64,000 nucleotides of DNA from Gari tellinella (taxonomy: Eukaryota > Mollusca > Bivalvia > Cardiida > Psammobiidae), in assembly GCA_922989275.2 (NCBI GenBank), contig OV277871.1:6696001-6760000 (forward strand), written 5' to 3'. Shown piece after piece: positions 52,234 through 62,938 of this stretch (its first letter is position 1; each line of letters begins with the position of its first letter). The position numbers were made by a program, and so were the translations under genes. The notes under the pieces are model-generated. The model made no database searches. It worked only from the letters and a program-made list of their open reading frames with translations, and was not told where the DNA came from.

Positions 52234-52518
52234 TTAAAATATTTTATCCACATTACATTTCGAATTTTCACTCTGAATTATTATAAGCGAAAATGCATTT
52301 GCTACTTGTCTTTATCTTTCCAAATATTAATCGATAGATACCAGTGTCGTAAATTCCATTAATAATTAACGCAAACGCAATGCAATTAAGTACAACAAAA
52401 TGACAACTTTTTAAGAATCCAAACTATTCACAATAGACACAATGGTTAAGTCACAAATACGGCGCCATATGACTATTTCATGTGTCGTTGTGCCGTAAAC
52501 CCCAACCCAATCATTTAA

Positions 52519-52712
52519 CCAATTTGTGCCAACGATCCCATATATGGGACATAGGCAAACAGTGTAGACTCTGATCAGATTCGACACTATTTGCTGATAG
52601 GAATTTCAATATAAAACAAAATGAAATGAAAATTTTGACCAGGCATCCATTTGATAAAAAATGGACTAATCCAATATATATAACATAGAAGAATCCACCG
52701 GGTATAAATTGG
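52519..52712. mobile_element. Pal-D MITE, reverse, core shortened
   Basis: TTAA both sides (52515-52518, 52713-52716); CCAATTTGTGCCAACGATCC ... CCGGGTATAAATTGG; core GTGTAGACTCTGATCAG then GATTCGACAC. Confidence 0.85.
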
Positions 52713-52945
52713 TTAAGCATAAATGGGTTTAGTTGAACAGAATAACGTCTTGTCCCCTGTACAAATAGCATTTGTGTTAATCAGGATCCAAAATAATTTT
52801 CAAGCCAATGCTTTTGAACCAGCACAGTTTTTTAATAGATGACACGTATTAGAGTAGTGCTCAATTCTATACTACATGTACCAACCATTTATAATAGTGG
52901 GTTGAAAACGAAATTACAAATGTATATTCCGGATAGAATGATAAT

Positions 52946-54211
52946 GAAGCAGCAAGAATAGTGGCCGGTGCAACAAAACTTTGTAACATTGAATCTATTC
53001 TTTACGACCTTAGATTGGAATCACTAGCAAGCAGACGCAAAAAAACAAACTTATCCTAATGTATAAGATAAAAAACAATATTGCTCCATCGTATTTATCA
53101 GCTTTAAACCCAACCTCACAACTCTAAGAAATAACGACAATGTCCCTTTAACACACGCCAGAACGTCTTTATACTCATCTTCCTTTCTTCTATCAGTTAT
53201 AAGAGACTGGAACTCGCTGCCACAAGAAAACCGGAGTTCTTATTCAGTCGAATCATTTAACCCTTTCCCCAATAGAAGCGACTGTTAGCGTATTTAATTT
53301 ATTTCTCCGCTGAAGAAAATAGTTCTAGTTTGTACCTTCATGAACAAATACCATTACAAATATTTTATATAGCCTAGCAGATTTTAGCTTAAAGCAGGCT
53401 GAAAGTAAAGCAGAATGTGCCTTACGGCACATTCTGCTTTACTTTCAACCTGCTTCAAGTGGTCACCTGTCTTTAAAACTAGAAACAGGCTATGAGGTAA
53501 TGTGTTAAAGCCTCTCTCAACAGAAACACACAGAGAGCGCCAAAACACTATTCAAGCGGTACTCGGCGTGGACAAGTTCTTCACGCTCGCCTCCGGCTTG
53601 GATGTAGTTCCCTAAATTATGATCTACATAGAAGATCTCTTATAGAATCACATCTGTGTACATGTGGTTCAATAGAAACGGCAAGTCATTTTCTATTGCA
53701 ATGTGATATTTACAGTCAAATCCAACCAACAATTTTGTCTCAGCTTCACCGTTCTCAAGCCATAAACAATCTCTTATACGGGTGTGAGCAATTATCGACT
53801 GAGACCAATATAGAACTATTTGAAAATATACAAAAATTCATAATAAAGTCGAAGCGCTTTTAATCATCTATCATGGTGGACATTCTTGCTCACGACACTG
53901 ACCTTCGCTGACCCCTTTATACCTTAATTTATAAATACTCCAAAACGCAGTCTTTTTGTTTAAATAGACGTATTCATTTAAATAAACTTCATACAAAACG
54001 TCAATTCTTTTTATAAACCAACTACGTCAACTTAAACTAACAATAATTCATGTATTGTAATTACATGTATTACTTATCATTGAGAAGAATTCACATAAAT
54101 TTTAGTAACTTGAATTCTAATACATATTAAATGTTTCTTGACATTATGTTCTGTAAATATGACACAATATGTGTTGTGTAAAAACTTTGAAATAAATACT
54201 GTTTAAACCAA
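52946..54211 (+). pseudogene. Non-LTR retrotransposon (LINE) 3' end, reverse transcriptase C-terminus, broken
   Basis: Conceptual translation in shifting frames gives AARIVAGATKLCNIESILYD, then MYKIKNNIAPSYLSALNP, then RDWNSLPQENRSS, the conserved C-terminal region of LINE reverse transcriptases. Downstream LHARLRLGCSSLNYDL and CTCGSIETASHFLLQC, a Cys/His motif common at this end, lead to a stop at 53861. There are frameshifts near the A-run at 53037-53046 and near 53105, and a MITE insertion at 53261-53504, so it cannot make protein. The 3' UTR runs to about 54211, with AATAAA at 54191. The catalytic domain is absent (5' truncation). Clade not assigned. Confidence 0.85.
53261..53504. mobile_element. 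Hx-F MITE inserted in the LINE
   Basis: Reverse orientation; TTAA on both sides (53257-53260, 53505-53508); CCCTTTCCCCAATAGAAGCG ... GGCTATGAGGTAATGTG; hairpin AGAATGTGCCTTACGGCACA. Removing it with one TTAA restores the LINE frame across the join (ESF-KAS). Confidence 0.95.
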
Positions 54212-54304
54212 TGATAACAATACTCATTATTCATTGTCCATTTGAATTTTTACTACAGCTCTATTTGACAAATGAGCACTGATGGACATTAAATAGTAGG
54301 TTCA

Positions 54305-54547
54305 CCCATTTGAGCCCAGTGGATTCTTCCGTGTTTATATATTGGATTAGTCCATTTTTTTTATCTAAGGGGTGCCTGGTCAAAATTTTCATTTTCATTT
54401 TGTTTTATATTTAATTCCTATCAGCAAACAGTGTGGACTCATATCAGCAAACAGTGTAGACTCTGATCAGACGCCGCATAATGCGGCGTCTGATCAGAGT
54501 CTACACTGTTTGCATATGTCCTATATAGGACCGCGGGCACAAATGGG
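54305..54547. mobile_element. Pal-D MITE
   Basis: CCCATTTGAGCCCAGTGGATT ... GGGCACAAATGGG then TTAA (54548-54551). Perfect core with loop CGCATAATGCG. An internal tandem doubling of CAGCAAACAGTGT.GACTC lies at 54422-54462. Confidence 0.92.
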
Positions 54548-54771
54548 TTAAGAAACAAGGCCGATATGATGAGAAACGTGCTTAATCGAACTGCCAGAAA
54601 ACATAAAAATGAATGGGTAAATTAGGAAATGAACCATTAACATCTATTTCACATACATTTATATATTATTTCCACATTTAGTCAGCAGACAGTTTATTGT
54701 ACTTTACGTAACTATATACCGGTATACATGTAATAAAGTATTTCTGATTGTAAAACATATTCAGTGGAGAA

Positions 54772-54981
54772 AACGTTATTCTTTCCCAATAAACGCGTTT
54801 ACGCTAAACTATGATTTCCTATGCAAACAGTTCGGAGCCAAATCAGACACCGCGTAACCTGGCGTCTGATCAGACTCCAAACTATTTGCCACTAAAATAA
54901 ACATGCTTTTTTACATTTAAGTGCTTTGCATTTTGCATTTCGTTTGCGTTTAAACGGGAAGGAATAACGTTCCCTCAACTG
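54772..54981. mobile_element. Pal-A MITE
   Basis: CAGTGGAGAAAACG ... ACGTTCCCTCAACTG then TA; core CAAACAGTTCGGAGCCAAATC with loop CCGCGTAACCTGG. Confidence 0.88.
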
Positions 54982-55169
54982 TACCTATACACTATGTTTA
55001 GTACGCAAAAGTTACATTTTGACTCTCTGAATAATGCAGTGACAACACGTTATAATTGTCATCGTATTTAATCCCCAACAAAATACAAACTCTGCTCGGC
55101 GCAAGTACCAACGTTTTCCTCGACATTGTTTCAACGAAATGAGTCTTAATTACGTAATTGCAACTCCAG

Positions 55170-55315
55170 GCTCTATTGACTATTATGGTGTTAATAAATG
55201 TTGCTTTTCCCTCTAAAGAATTACACACTCCTTTCCGATAATAGGAATTAATACCTAATTATTCGGCAGACGAAACAATAAATGTCCTGCCTGGAAACAG
55301 ATAATCAGGTCTGTA
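55170..55315 (+). repeat. Diverged direct repeat, copy 1
   Basis: TCTATTGACTATT.., AATAAATGTCCTGCCTGGAA, ACAGATAATCAG. The second copy is at 55667-55806. Confidence 0.65.
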
Positions 55316-55666
55316 ATAGAGAACAAGAATAATGGCTGCACAATAAATTGTAACATGCCACTTCAGCCTTTATCTGCCACATGCCACTACAATCGCATTA
55401 CACATGTACATTGAAAACAGTTTAGAACATACGCTGAAGTGCTTTCCAGTAAACCATCAATTGATAAATTAAAATCATTGTTAGAATATTTTGAAAATGT
55501 ACATTTTTTCAGAGTTGCAAATAGTGTTGAAATTGTGTCCATCTACACCGTTTGTAGCTTAAAAGCTAATGATGGGATATATATATATATATTAGTTATA
55601 ATATATTAGTTTGTACACTCTCTCCAACTTTCAATGACCGCAAGTTCAAATTAAGTAAGTTCAACA
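55316..55666. other. Unassigned; (TA)n run
   Basis: A short TA dinucleotide run lies at 55579-55592. Nothing else is recognised. Confidence 0.45.
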
Positions 55667-55806
55667 TCTATTGACTATTGCGGTATAAATAAACTGTGGC
55701 TTACTTCCAAATTAACTACTCTCTACTTTTCGATAGAAGTAACTGATACGTAGTCATTTGGCCGAGGAAGCAATAAATGTCCTGTCTAGAAACAGATAAT
55801 CAGTCC
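55667..55806 (+). repeat. Diverged direct repeat, copy 2
   Basis: ATCTATTGACTATTGCGGT, AATAAATGTCCTGTCTAGAA, ACAGATAATCAGTCC. Conservation with copy 1 is highest at the 3' end. Confidence 0.65.
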
Positions 55807-56640
55807 AGTTATGTAGCAAAGGTATATCTAGTGATTGCTCCAGAAGTGAACACTTTCTCTGTGAAATGTGACTACGCTGACATTACAATCAGTGTAGATC
55901 CATGTCAGATGCCTAGTCCATTTGCTGACCATAACTATGCCGACGGCTTTATGCGCAAATCAGCGCGTTGAGGACTAAATGAATTAAGAGTAAAAAAGCG
56001 AGACGAGCAAGCTTTTAACGGTAATGGAGACGTCATTATGCTGTTTCATTAAAAAAAATTAAAGGTTGTTCATTGTGATATTATTTCGCAAACTAGCAGT
56101 TTCGCGTAAATGTTAAGGATATTTAGAAATATGATTGTCAAACCAAAAGGAATTTGTTTCCCGCGCTGAACTGCCCATTATGTTAGGACACGCTCTAATT
56201 AGACCTGCGATTGCACTGTCGTTACAAATCATTATACAGCTCCCGATCAGCACCAAGTAGCTGGTGCAATGCATGGGTTGCGGGGCAAGGAACACAAAGT
56301 AAGTGTAATTTGGAGATGCAGGTCTGTTAAAATTATTTTATAAACGCCAGCTTCCCCACCTCCATCCCCATGTTCAAAATTGAGAGTGTCCTGCATAAAT
56401 CTGTTCTAATAATATGATCCAAACACCCCACGCTTCCATGTCATTTTATTTGACTTTTGTTGATTGTATTAACATTGCATTTGTTACAGATAGGGTTTTG
56501 ATGCAAACGTGTATTATTCACCAAAAGTTATTAATATTTTCCCGTTTTCTTAATAAGGTATTATTCATTTTCTGATGAAGCCTTCAAAACGTTCATTTCT
56601 TTTTGTTAAACCCTTTTGTGAAAAACAGTTGATGTTTGTT
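55807..56640. other. Unassigned sequence
   Basis: A faint Pal-D-like scrap lies at about 55888-55925 (CAGTGTAGATCCATGTCAGAT split by mutation). No gene is seen. Confidence 0.35.
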
Positions 56641-56649
56641 TGTTAACGT

Positions 56650-56850
56650 CCTACAGAAAATCCGGGTTCAATGCCTTACTCTTATTATCGACAGAATTCT
56701 CTTGTTCATTTGGATGCCCAGTGTAAAGCACTGATACATCGGAACTCGGTTTAAAAAGTCTCATACGAATGACTTGGTCCGGCAGGGGATTGAACTCATG
56801 ATCCCTGTTGCCGCAGTTGAGTGTGCTACCACTGGAACACGTCTGCAGGT
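56650..56850 (-). mobile_element. tRNA-type SINE (family 1)
   Basis: Read on the minus strand: A box region GTTCCAGTGGTAGCACACTC, B box GAGTTCAATCCCC, then a body with CATCCAAATGAACAAGAG. It matches the split copy at 28371-29014. Confidence 0.75.
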
Positions 56851-59458
56851 GAAAATAATTGTTTTTCATATAATTTTAATTGGATGATACCCCAAGTAGT
56901 GCCGTATTTGTAACCCTGACTTGCTTGTTGTTGTTTTATTGCTATTTGTACTTACATTGAATTTGTTTATGAAGCCTTTGTTTATGTCCAAAGTTTGTAT
57001 TGTTTAGGCCAGTAGTGGTTTATAATAATATTTTTCCAATAAACCATTCAAGGAGATGTCTCAGGCCAGCAGTATGGTTTCAATTTACAGGGTGTCCTAA
57101 AAAACGGAATTCTAGTTCAAACGTATATATTTTCTAAAGTAAACATACACTTTAAATTAAAATACGCTGTTTTGTAGAGACACCAATTTTACGTTATTTG
57201 CAAAATTGCATATAAATTATGCACTGATTTTTAAGTTATGCGTATTTTAATGAAGAACGCTAAAATTCAATTTTACATTATATGTCTTGTTGTGAGATTA
57301 CGCAAAACAGCTTGTTTTGCTCTGTTAAGACATAGTCTAAACAGTACATGCAACTGTTTTATTGTTTTACCTGTATACGTATCAATTGTCCAATAAACCA
57401 ATCAATCAATCAAATCAAATACTCTGAATTTTCTCAGTTTGTACAATTCTACAAATACATATGAATTTTCCTAACACACATTCAACACATTAGGTCAGGT
57501 ACATATTTTATAATACAAACATCAATTATAGTTTCTTAACTAACTGTTAGCTAACTTCGAACGAAAGAGAACAGCATTCATTGTTTTAAAATTGGTATTT
57601 CTAGTAAATACTTGGGTGATGCAGGTTATATCCCGCAATTTAGCCAAGATTTAGCCATGTCCACCTTTGACACGTATAATAAACGACATTTGGTTGAATG
57701 AAGTTTGCCTGGTGTTACGAGAACCAGCACATATACATGCTGCACATGCAAATTAAGTCCACTTAGTCGTAATATTTTTTAAACAAAAATTATTATAAAT
57801 TGCCTGCCATTTGAGCGTATTTTCAGCATGCTGGTCAGTGCATACATGTACACCAATGGCGGTTACGAAACACTACGCAAGTTTAACTTCTTTAATTTCG
57901 TCAGATAAATATTGTCAATAATTTTTTGCGCTGTTTATTTCATTACCGATCAATCTGTACAGTTTTACATCCATGATATAACCATATTTTGTTTTGGTTT
58001 AAAACAGGACATGTAAATATTTCTAAGTTATTTAGAAATACTCCTGTCTTGCAGAGACGCTGTGGTAAAAAATGACATTTGTATGTTACGTTGGGTTTTT
58101 CATTTAGAATAGTAAAGAAATGTTTAATAACCGATAAAGCAAAATGAAATTGTATTATAGACAATAAAATAAATCCAAATCAATTGGTGTGATGTTTGAT
58201 TCAGTTTTTTCCTTGACCTTCTTATTCGCAGACAGACAAATGGTATTTTGACCGATTTGTTGGTATTGTTTTACCTCCCTTCAGTCCTATAATTATCAAG
58301 CTATTGCCTTTGTATCTAGTGTCGCCCGTTTAATATTTATTTTAATATAAGTGTTTCAGTGTCTTATCTTGTACACAACTGTTCACAAATGTCATAGGCG
58401 ATTGGTTTAGCCGTAAATGGAATGGGATTTACCTATAAGCAATGATTTTAGCTCTGTGTTTTATCAGGAATAAGGTCTTACAGAAAATTACGTGATGTGA
58501 TATCTCCTAAGGTGGATCAAAATGTCGATGTTTCGAGTTTTACGGCAATATCGTGTGTATATAAAGCTCTATACGAATTAAATTTCTCCTATAGCAACGT
58601 GTTAATTGTAGACCAAATAGGATTGGCATTACAGAAGAAATGTGTTTATTAGCGTTGCTCGATTCTATAATTATTCCGTATTCTTTTGTTTCCTAAATTA
58701 CACTGTGATCGTTCGTCTACATTTTATTCTTTATTTCTGAGACTCTTAAAGTGTCTGATCATATTGACGACAAATATATACAAAACGTTATTATTGGCAT
58801 ACATGAAGTCTGTGTTAAGCTGCTACTCAATAATAAGGTATGGGGATATAACAAATACCTTATTTATGAGCTTTCTGCATTTCTCTATTCCTGCATTTAG
58901 CTGTGACTTTTATACATGTATAAGCCAGTCAATTACAATAAATTATCTTTTAAGTTGACGCTGAAGATACAAGTTGTACACTATATAATAACCAAGACAC
59001 ATCACTAATTGTATTGATGTTGACGGGTTTAAATGCATGTTTTAATTATAGCAGTGCTATAAAAAATTATATATATGTATACATGTATATATTTATATGC
59101 ATATACATTAGTATGAAAACCATATATATGCATATGCATAGCTATGAATAACCTTAATCCTTATTTGTTAGACAACAGTATTACCGCAAGTAATATTATA
59201 GTGGTAAGACGGTTTTATAAGTGAAGCTAAAACGTAACTGTGACAGTAGGGTTGTGAGTTTGACTAAATAATTCCATGTATGAGCAATTGCATGCAGCTT
59301 TTCTCACTATTTGCTGCAGCCCTGCAAAGGATTCCTTTCACCGCGTTACTAGCAATTTTGATCAAGGTCACGGTGCATTAATTCTAATAGCTCACCCCCG
59401 CTAGGCGACTCTCAAAATAGCAATGTTCAAATACGTTACGTGTATTCGTGCATTATCT
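56851..59458. other. Repeat-poor AT-rich sequence
   Basis: Nothing supported as a gene. CAATCAATCAATCAAATC at 57401-57418 could be a LINE tail. The short frames at 57943 and 58686 have no domain or splice context. Confidence 0.4.
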
Positions 59459-59462
59459 TTAA

Positions 59463-59672
59463 CCATTTCATGATCAAATTATTAGGGAGATTTTACCCCT
59501 TCACCGCTTTATTCTCTACTGCTTCAGTAGTGTTGTCTGCAAGACACGTTTCAAAGTTAGATTAAAGGTTGTATGACTTAATAAATATCGATAAGAATGT
59601 CAAACAGTTTGGGTTCTGATCAGAGGCCGCATTACGCAAACGCGATGTATGGCGTCATTTAGAGTGAAAGGG
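59463..59672. mobile_element. Pal-B MITE, reverse orientation, half core
   Basis: TTAA flanks (59459-59462, 59673-59676); CCATTTCATGATCAAATT ... TTAGAGTGAAAGGG. The left core arm is present (CAAACAGTTTGGGTTCTG), the right arm deleted. Confidence 0.85.
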
Positions 59673-60036
59673 TTAATAAAGTTGCAGTGGGTCAAAATAT
59701 TAAATTGAGTGTTTGTTTCTAGCATGAGGCATACATTGACAAAATAAACAGGCGACACTTTCCAAGCCTGTAATACGACGCAAAATAATTGAACGCTTTC
59801 TTCAATTGGTTAAAACGTCTTTTTTTGCATGGAAATAGAAAGTGCATTTCGCTATAAACGCTTCTCATGTTGACTTTTATGTGGATTATTTGATTTTAAA
59901 TTCTGCCCCGTTTATTTTTACGTTCAGGACTGATCTTAACACTTATTTTTAAAATATCAATACAGACCCTAACAAGCAGACTCCTTAATGAGAATCCGTC
60001 TGATCATCGTCTATACTGTGTGTAAGATATAATGTA
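59673..60036. other. Mostly unassigned; one Pal-G remnant
   Basis: At 59960-60022 ATACAGACCCTAACAAGC, GACTCCTTAATGAG and GTCTATACTGTGTG look like a worn Pal-G/D core. Confidence 0.45.
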
Positions 60037-60038
60037 CT

Positions 60039-60298
60039 TGGGGTCTTACGAAACCTCGAACGAAAAATTATTGTCGTAAGTCAGATTCTAAAATAGTCAA
60101 TATTTATTTATGTCCACATCTAATCCTGTCTTGTGATATATCTTCTAACTTGTGAAATATCTTTTGAATCGTCTTGAAAGATTATTCCAAAGAGATGTTA
60201 CAAAACAGTATTAGATGGGGAAATCAGAAATTATATGCAGTTTAAGATTTGATATAAACGACCGTTTTATCGTACGACGTTTCGCAAGACGGTCCCCT
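60039..60298. mobile_element. MITE of the CGTCTTACGAAACG family (copy 3)
   Basis: GGGGTCTTACGAAACCTCG ... CGTACGACGTTTCGCAAGAC then GGTCCCC; ATTGTCGTAAGTCAG inner arm. It contains a short internal duplication (TTGTGATATATCTT / TTGTGAAATATCTT). Confidence 0.82.
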
Positions 60299-60603
60299 GA
60301 TTTCCAGTGTATACTGGGTTAATACGTAAACCTCGTACAATGTAATGCAACGAATCCTTAGAAAGGACAGTGGCGATTTCAGCGTCACAAATTCCGGCGC
60401 ATTGACAGTAACTGACTCAAAATAAAATTAATTTTATAAACTAATCATAACATTTCTAAGGTATTAGGTTGTTTACTTATATGTAGATATTTGTCTTTTC
60501 TCACATTGTAAGTACATGAATGTACTTACTGGCATGTGAAGCGCTTTTCAACGCACAACTCCTGTGTGAAAAGAGCATTATATAAATCTGGTACAATAAT
60601 GAT

Positions 60604-60925
60604 GTAAACAGTGTTAAGCGGGTTAAGACGCCGCCTAAATTTGCATTTTATCTGGTTCTAAACTGTTTGCAATGGACATAAATGAGCCGTGTCATGACAA
60701 AACCTGCTTTATTGCATTGCAGCATTGCACAACCCAAGCACCCTTGTCATCCCAGGCTCTGCATCTTAGTTTGGCCTACAATGCCAAACACCGTATATAA
60801 AACTGCTTAATACAGTGCTTTAGATGATTGTGGGTGTCAAACAGAGTAGATCAAACGATGATTTCAATTGCAAATAGTTTGGAGCCAGATCAGACGCCGG
60901 GTACTATTTGCCATATATATTAAAC
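60604..60925. mobile_element. Pal-A scrap, Pal-R (reverse) and another Pal-A scrap
   Basis: TAAGACGCCGCC .. AAACTGTTTGCAATGGAC at 60625-60676. Pal-R at 60680-60858 (GAGCCGTGTCATGACAAAAC). CAAATAGTTTGGAGCCAG and GACGCCGGGTACTATTTGCC at 60869-60911. A mosaic of fragments. Confidence 0.6.
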
Positions 60926-60972
60926 TGAATTGTTAGAAATATTTAATCGTTGACATTTTCTATATAAAGCTA

Positions 60973-61215
60973 CAGTGGAGAAAACGTTATTCTTTCTCGT
61001 TTAAACGCAACCAAACGCAAACACATTGCAAACAATGAAGAAAATGACAACTGTTTGACAGTTCTGAATGTTGATTTTATCCTGGATGGCAAACAGTTTG
61101 GAGCCTGATTAGACGCCGGGTTACCCGGCGTCTGATCAGGCTCCAAACTGTTTGCATTCAAAATAATAGATTTAACGTAAACGCGTTTATTGGAAAAGAA
61201 TAACGTCTTCTCCGG
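60973..61215. mobile_element. Pal-A MITE, reverse orientation
   Basis: TA then CAGTGGAGAAAACG; perfect core with loop CCGGGTTACCCGG; right end AATAACGTCTTCTCCGG, worn. Confidence 0.9.
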
Positions 61216-61371
61216 TCTTCTGATTGGCATTTGACGAAAGAAGCTTTCAAAACAATTTGAATTTTGGTCCAACGCCAACAAAAGTGGTGTCTGATTATGA
61301 GTAAAACCGTGTGAAAATGTTAGGGTAATTGGTCTTGATAGTGAGTGGGAACATGTTATGATATTGTCTGC

Positions 61372-61554
61372 ATCAACCTTTTCACTGCCATGGTGTCATT
61401 AATTTAAAAAACAAGTGTCGTCTGCCTTTATTTCTCAAATTCAACGTTTAGGTATTTTGACCTAAGTTATTGAAAAGAGTAGTAAGCAGTTTAGAACGGA
61501 ACTGTTTGTAAATACATTGTAACTATTATACTCGCGGTAAGGCAGTGAATGGGT
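61372..61554. mobile_element. Pal-E MITE, core deleted
   Basis: CCTTTTCACTGCCATGG ... GCGGTAAGGCAGTGAATGGG then TTAA; only AAGCAGTTTAGAACGG and AACTGTTTG remain of the core. Confidence 0.75.
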
Positions 61555-61990
61555 TAATATTGTCGTTAGTTACGCAAACTATTACAGATCTAACCATTAT
61601 CCATTTATGCATGTTGTTACACGGTGATATTTAGCGGTATGTTTGTTTTCCCCGAAGGAGTAATATCTCTAAAGTGCATAGCCCGATAGAATCACTACTT
61701 CTTAAGTAAAACAATCCTTTAAATATCGCTGCAACAAGGGCCGTTAATTTTGTATTACACTGATATAATATACACAAGGTACCAATTTTGATTTATTAAA
61801 TGTTTTATCTCATTCCATAATATTGCATCATTTCGTATTGAACATCTTAATTACTTTGGTCGATGAAGTCCCAAACATATTTACCTGCATTAAAATACTT
61901 GTTTTGAAAAATATGTGCCATCTGGTGCATATTTCATAACTGTTTAAATAGGATCTATTTTCTTCTGCGTAGAAATAAATTTAAGGCATA
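61555..61990. other. Unassigned; Hx-F right-arm scrap
   Basis: GGTGCATATTTCATAACTG and TCTATTTTCTTCTGCGTAG near 61924-61972 belong to an older Hx-F. Confidence 0.45.
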
Positions 61991-61995
61991 CTTAA

Positions 61996-62238
61996 CCCAT
62001 TACCCCATAGCTTGCTTCTAGTTCTGAAGACAGGTGACAACTTAAAGCAGGCTGAAAGTAAAGCAGAATGTGCCTTAAGGCACATTCTGCTTTACTTTCA
62101 ACCTACTTTAAGCTACCACCTGCTAGAATATAGAAATTATTTCTTATGGTACATATTCATGACTGTATAAAATGGAACTATTTTCTTGAGTGAAGGAATA
62201 AATAAATGCGCTAAAAGGCGCTTCTATGAGGGAAAGGG
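61996..62238. mobile_element. Hx-F MITE, complete
   Basis: TTAA on both sides (61992-61995, 62239-62242); CCCATTACCCCATAGC ... CTATGAGGGAAAGGG; perfect hairpin AGAATGTGCCTTAAGGCACA. Best-preserved copy. Confidence 0.93.
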
Positions 62239-62347
62239 TTAATAAGAAAAACTATCGTCTCTCCCACTCTAAGCAGTAAACCTCAGTGTATTGTAATGCA
62301 ACAGCGATACAATATAAAAACAATTATCTTCCTTCAGCAAGAGTTAA

Positions 62348-62589
62348 CCCTTTCACTCTCAGTGGAATATTAAAGTGCGTTTGCAAACACAGTTTGGGTC
62401 CTGATCAGACGCCTCGTAACGCGGCATCTGATCAGGACCCTAACTGCTAAACACTCTTATCGATATCTATTAAGTCATACAACCTTGTATCTAACTTTAA
62501 AATGTGGCTTGCAGACAAAAATGTTGACACAGACGACAATAAACCGGCGAAGGGGTACAAATCTCTGGAATAATTTGATCATGAAAGGA
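62348..62589. mobile_element. Pal-B MITE
   Basis: TTAA both sides (62344-62347, 62590-62593); CCCTTTCACTCTCAGTGG ... GATCATGAAAGGA; core loop CTCGTAACGCGG. Confidence 0.88.
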
Positions 62590-62938
62590 TTAATACTGGA
62601 AATAAGATACTTAATTTAACTGCTGTAGTAAACGATATTATTAGTATTATATTGCCAAATTAAATTTCCGCTCAGGAAAGTTAATCGCTACATAAGCTCG
62701 AATATAAAGCTAGAATTACATGATGTACAATGTACACCTTACGTATATCTTTTTACGGAGTTTGGGTAACAATTGCGAAAATTTCGTGTATCCAGAATTG
62801 TTTAATACATTGTGTAAAGTGAAACAATATATTAAATTTTATTCAATCATTGAATCCATTTGTTTAATATAAGTCATTTCCGGATGAGACGACGACTAGC
62901 ATATTAATTGTGAAAAGCAACTTGTCAAGTTCTCTTAC

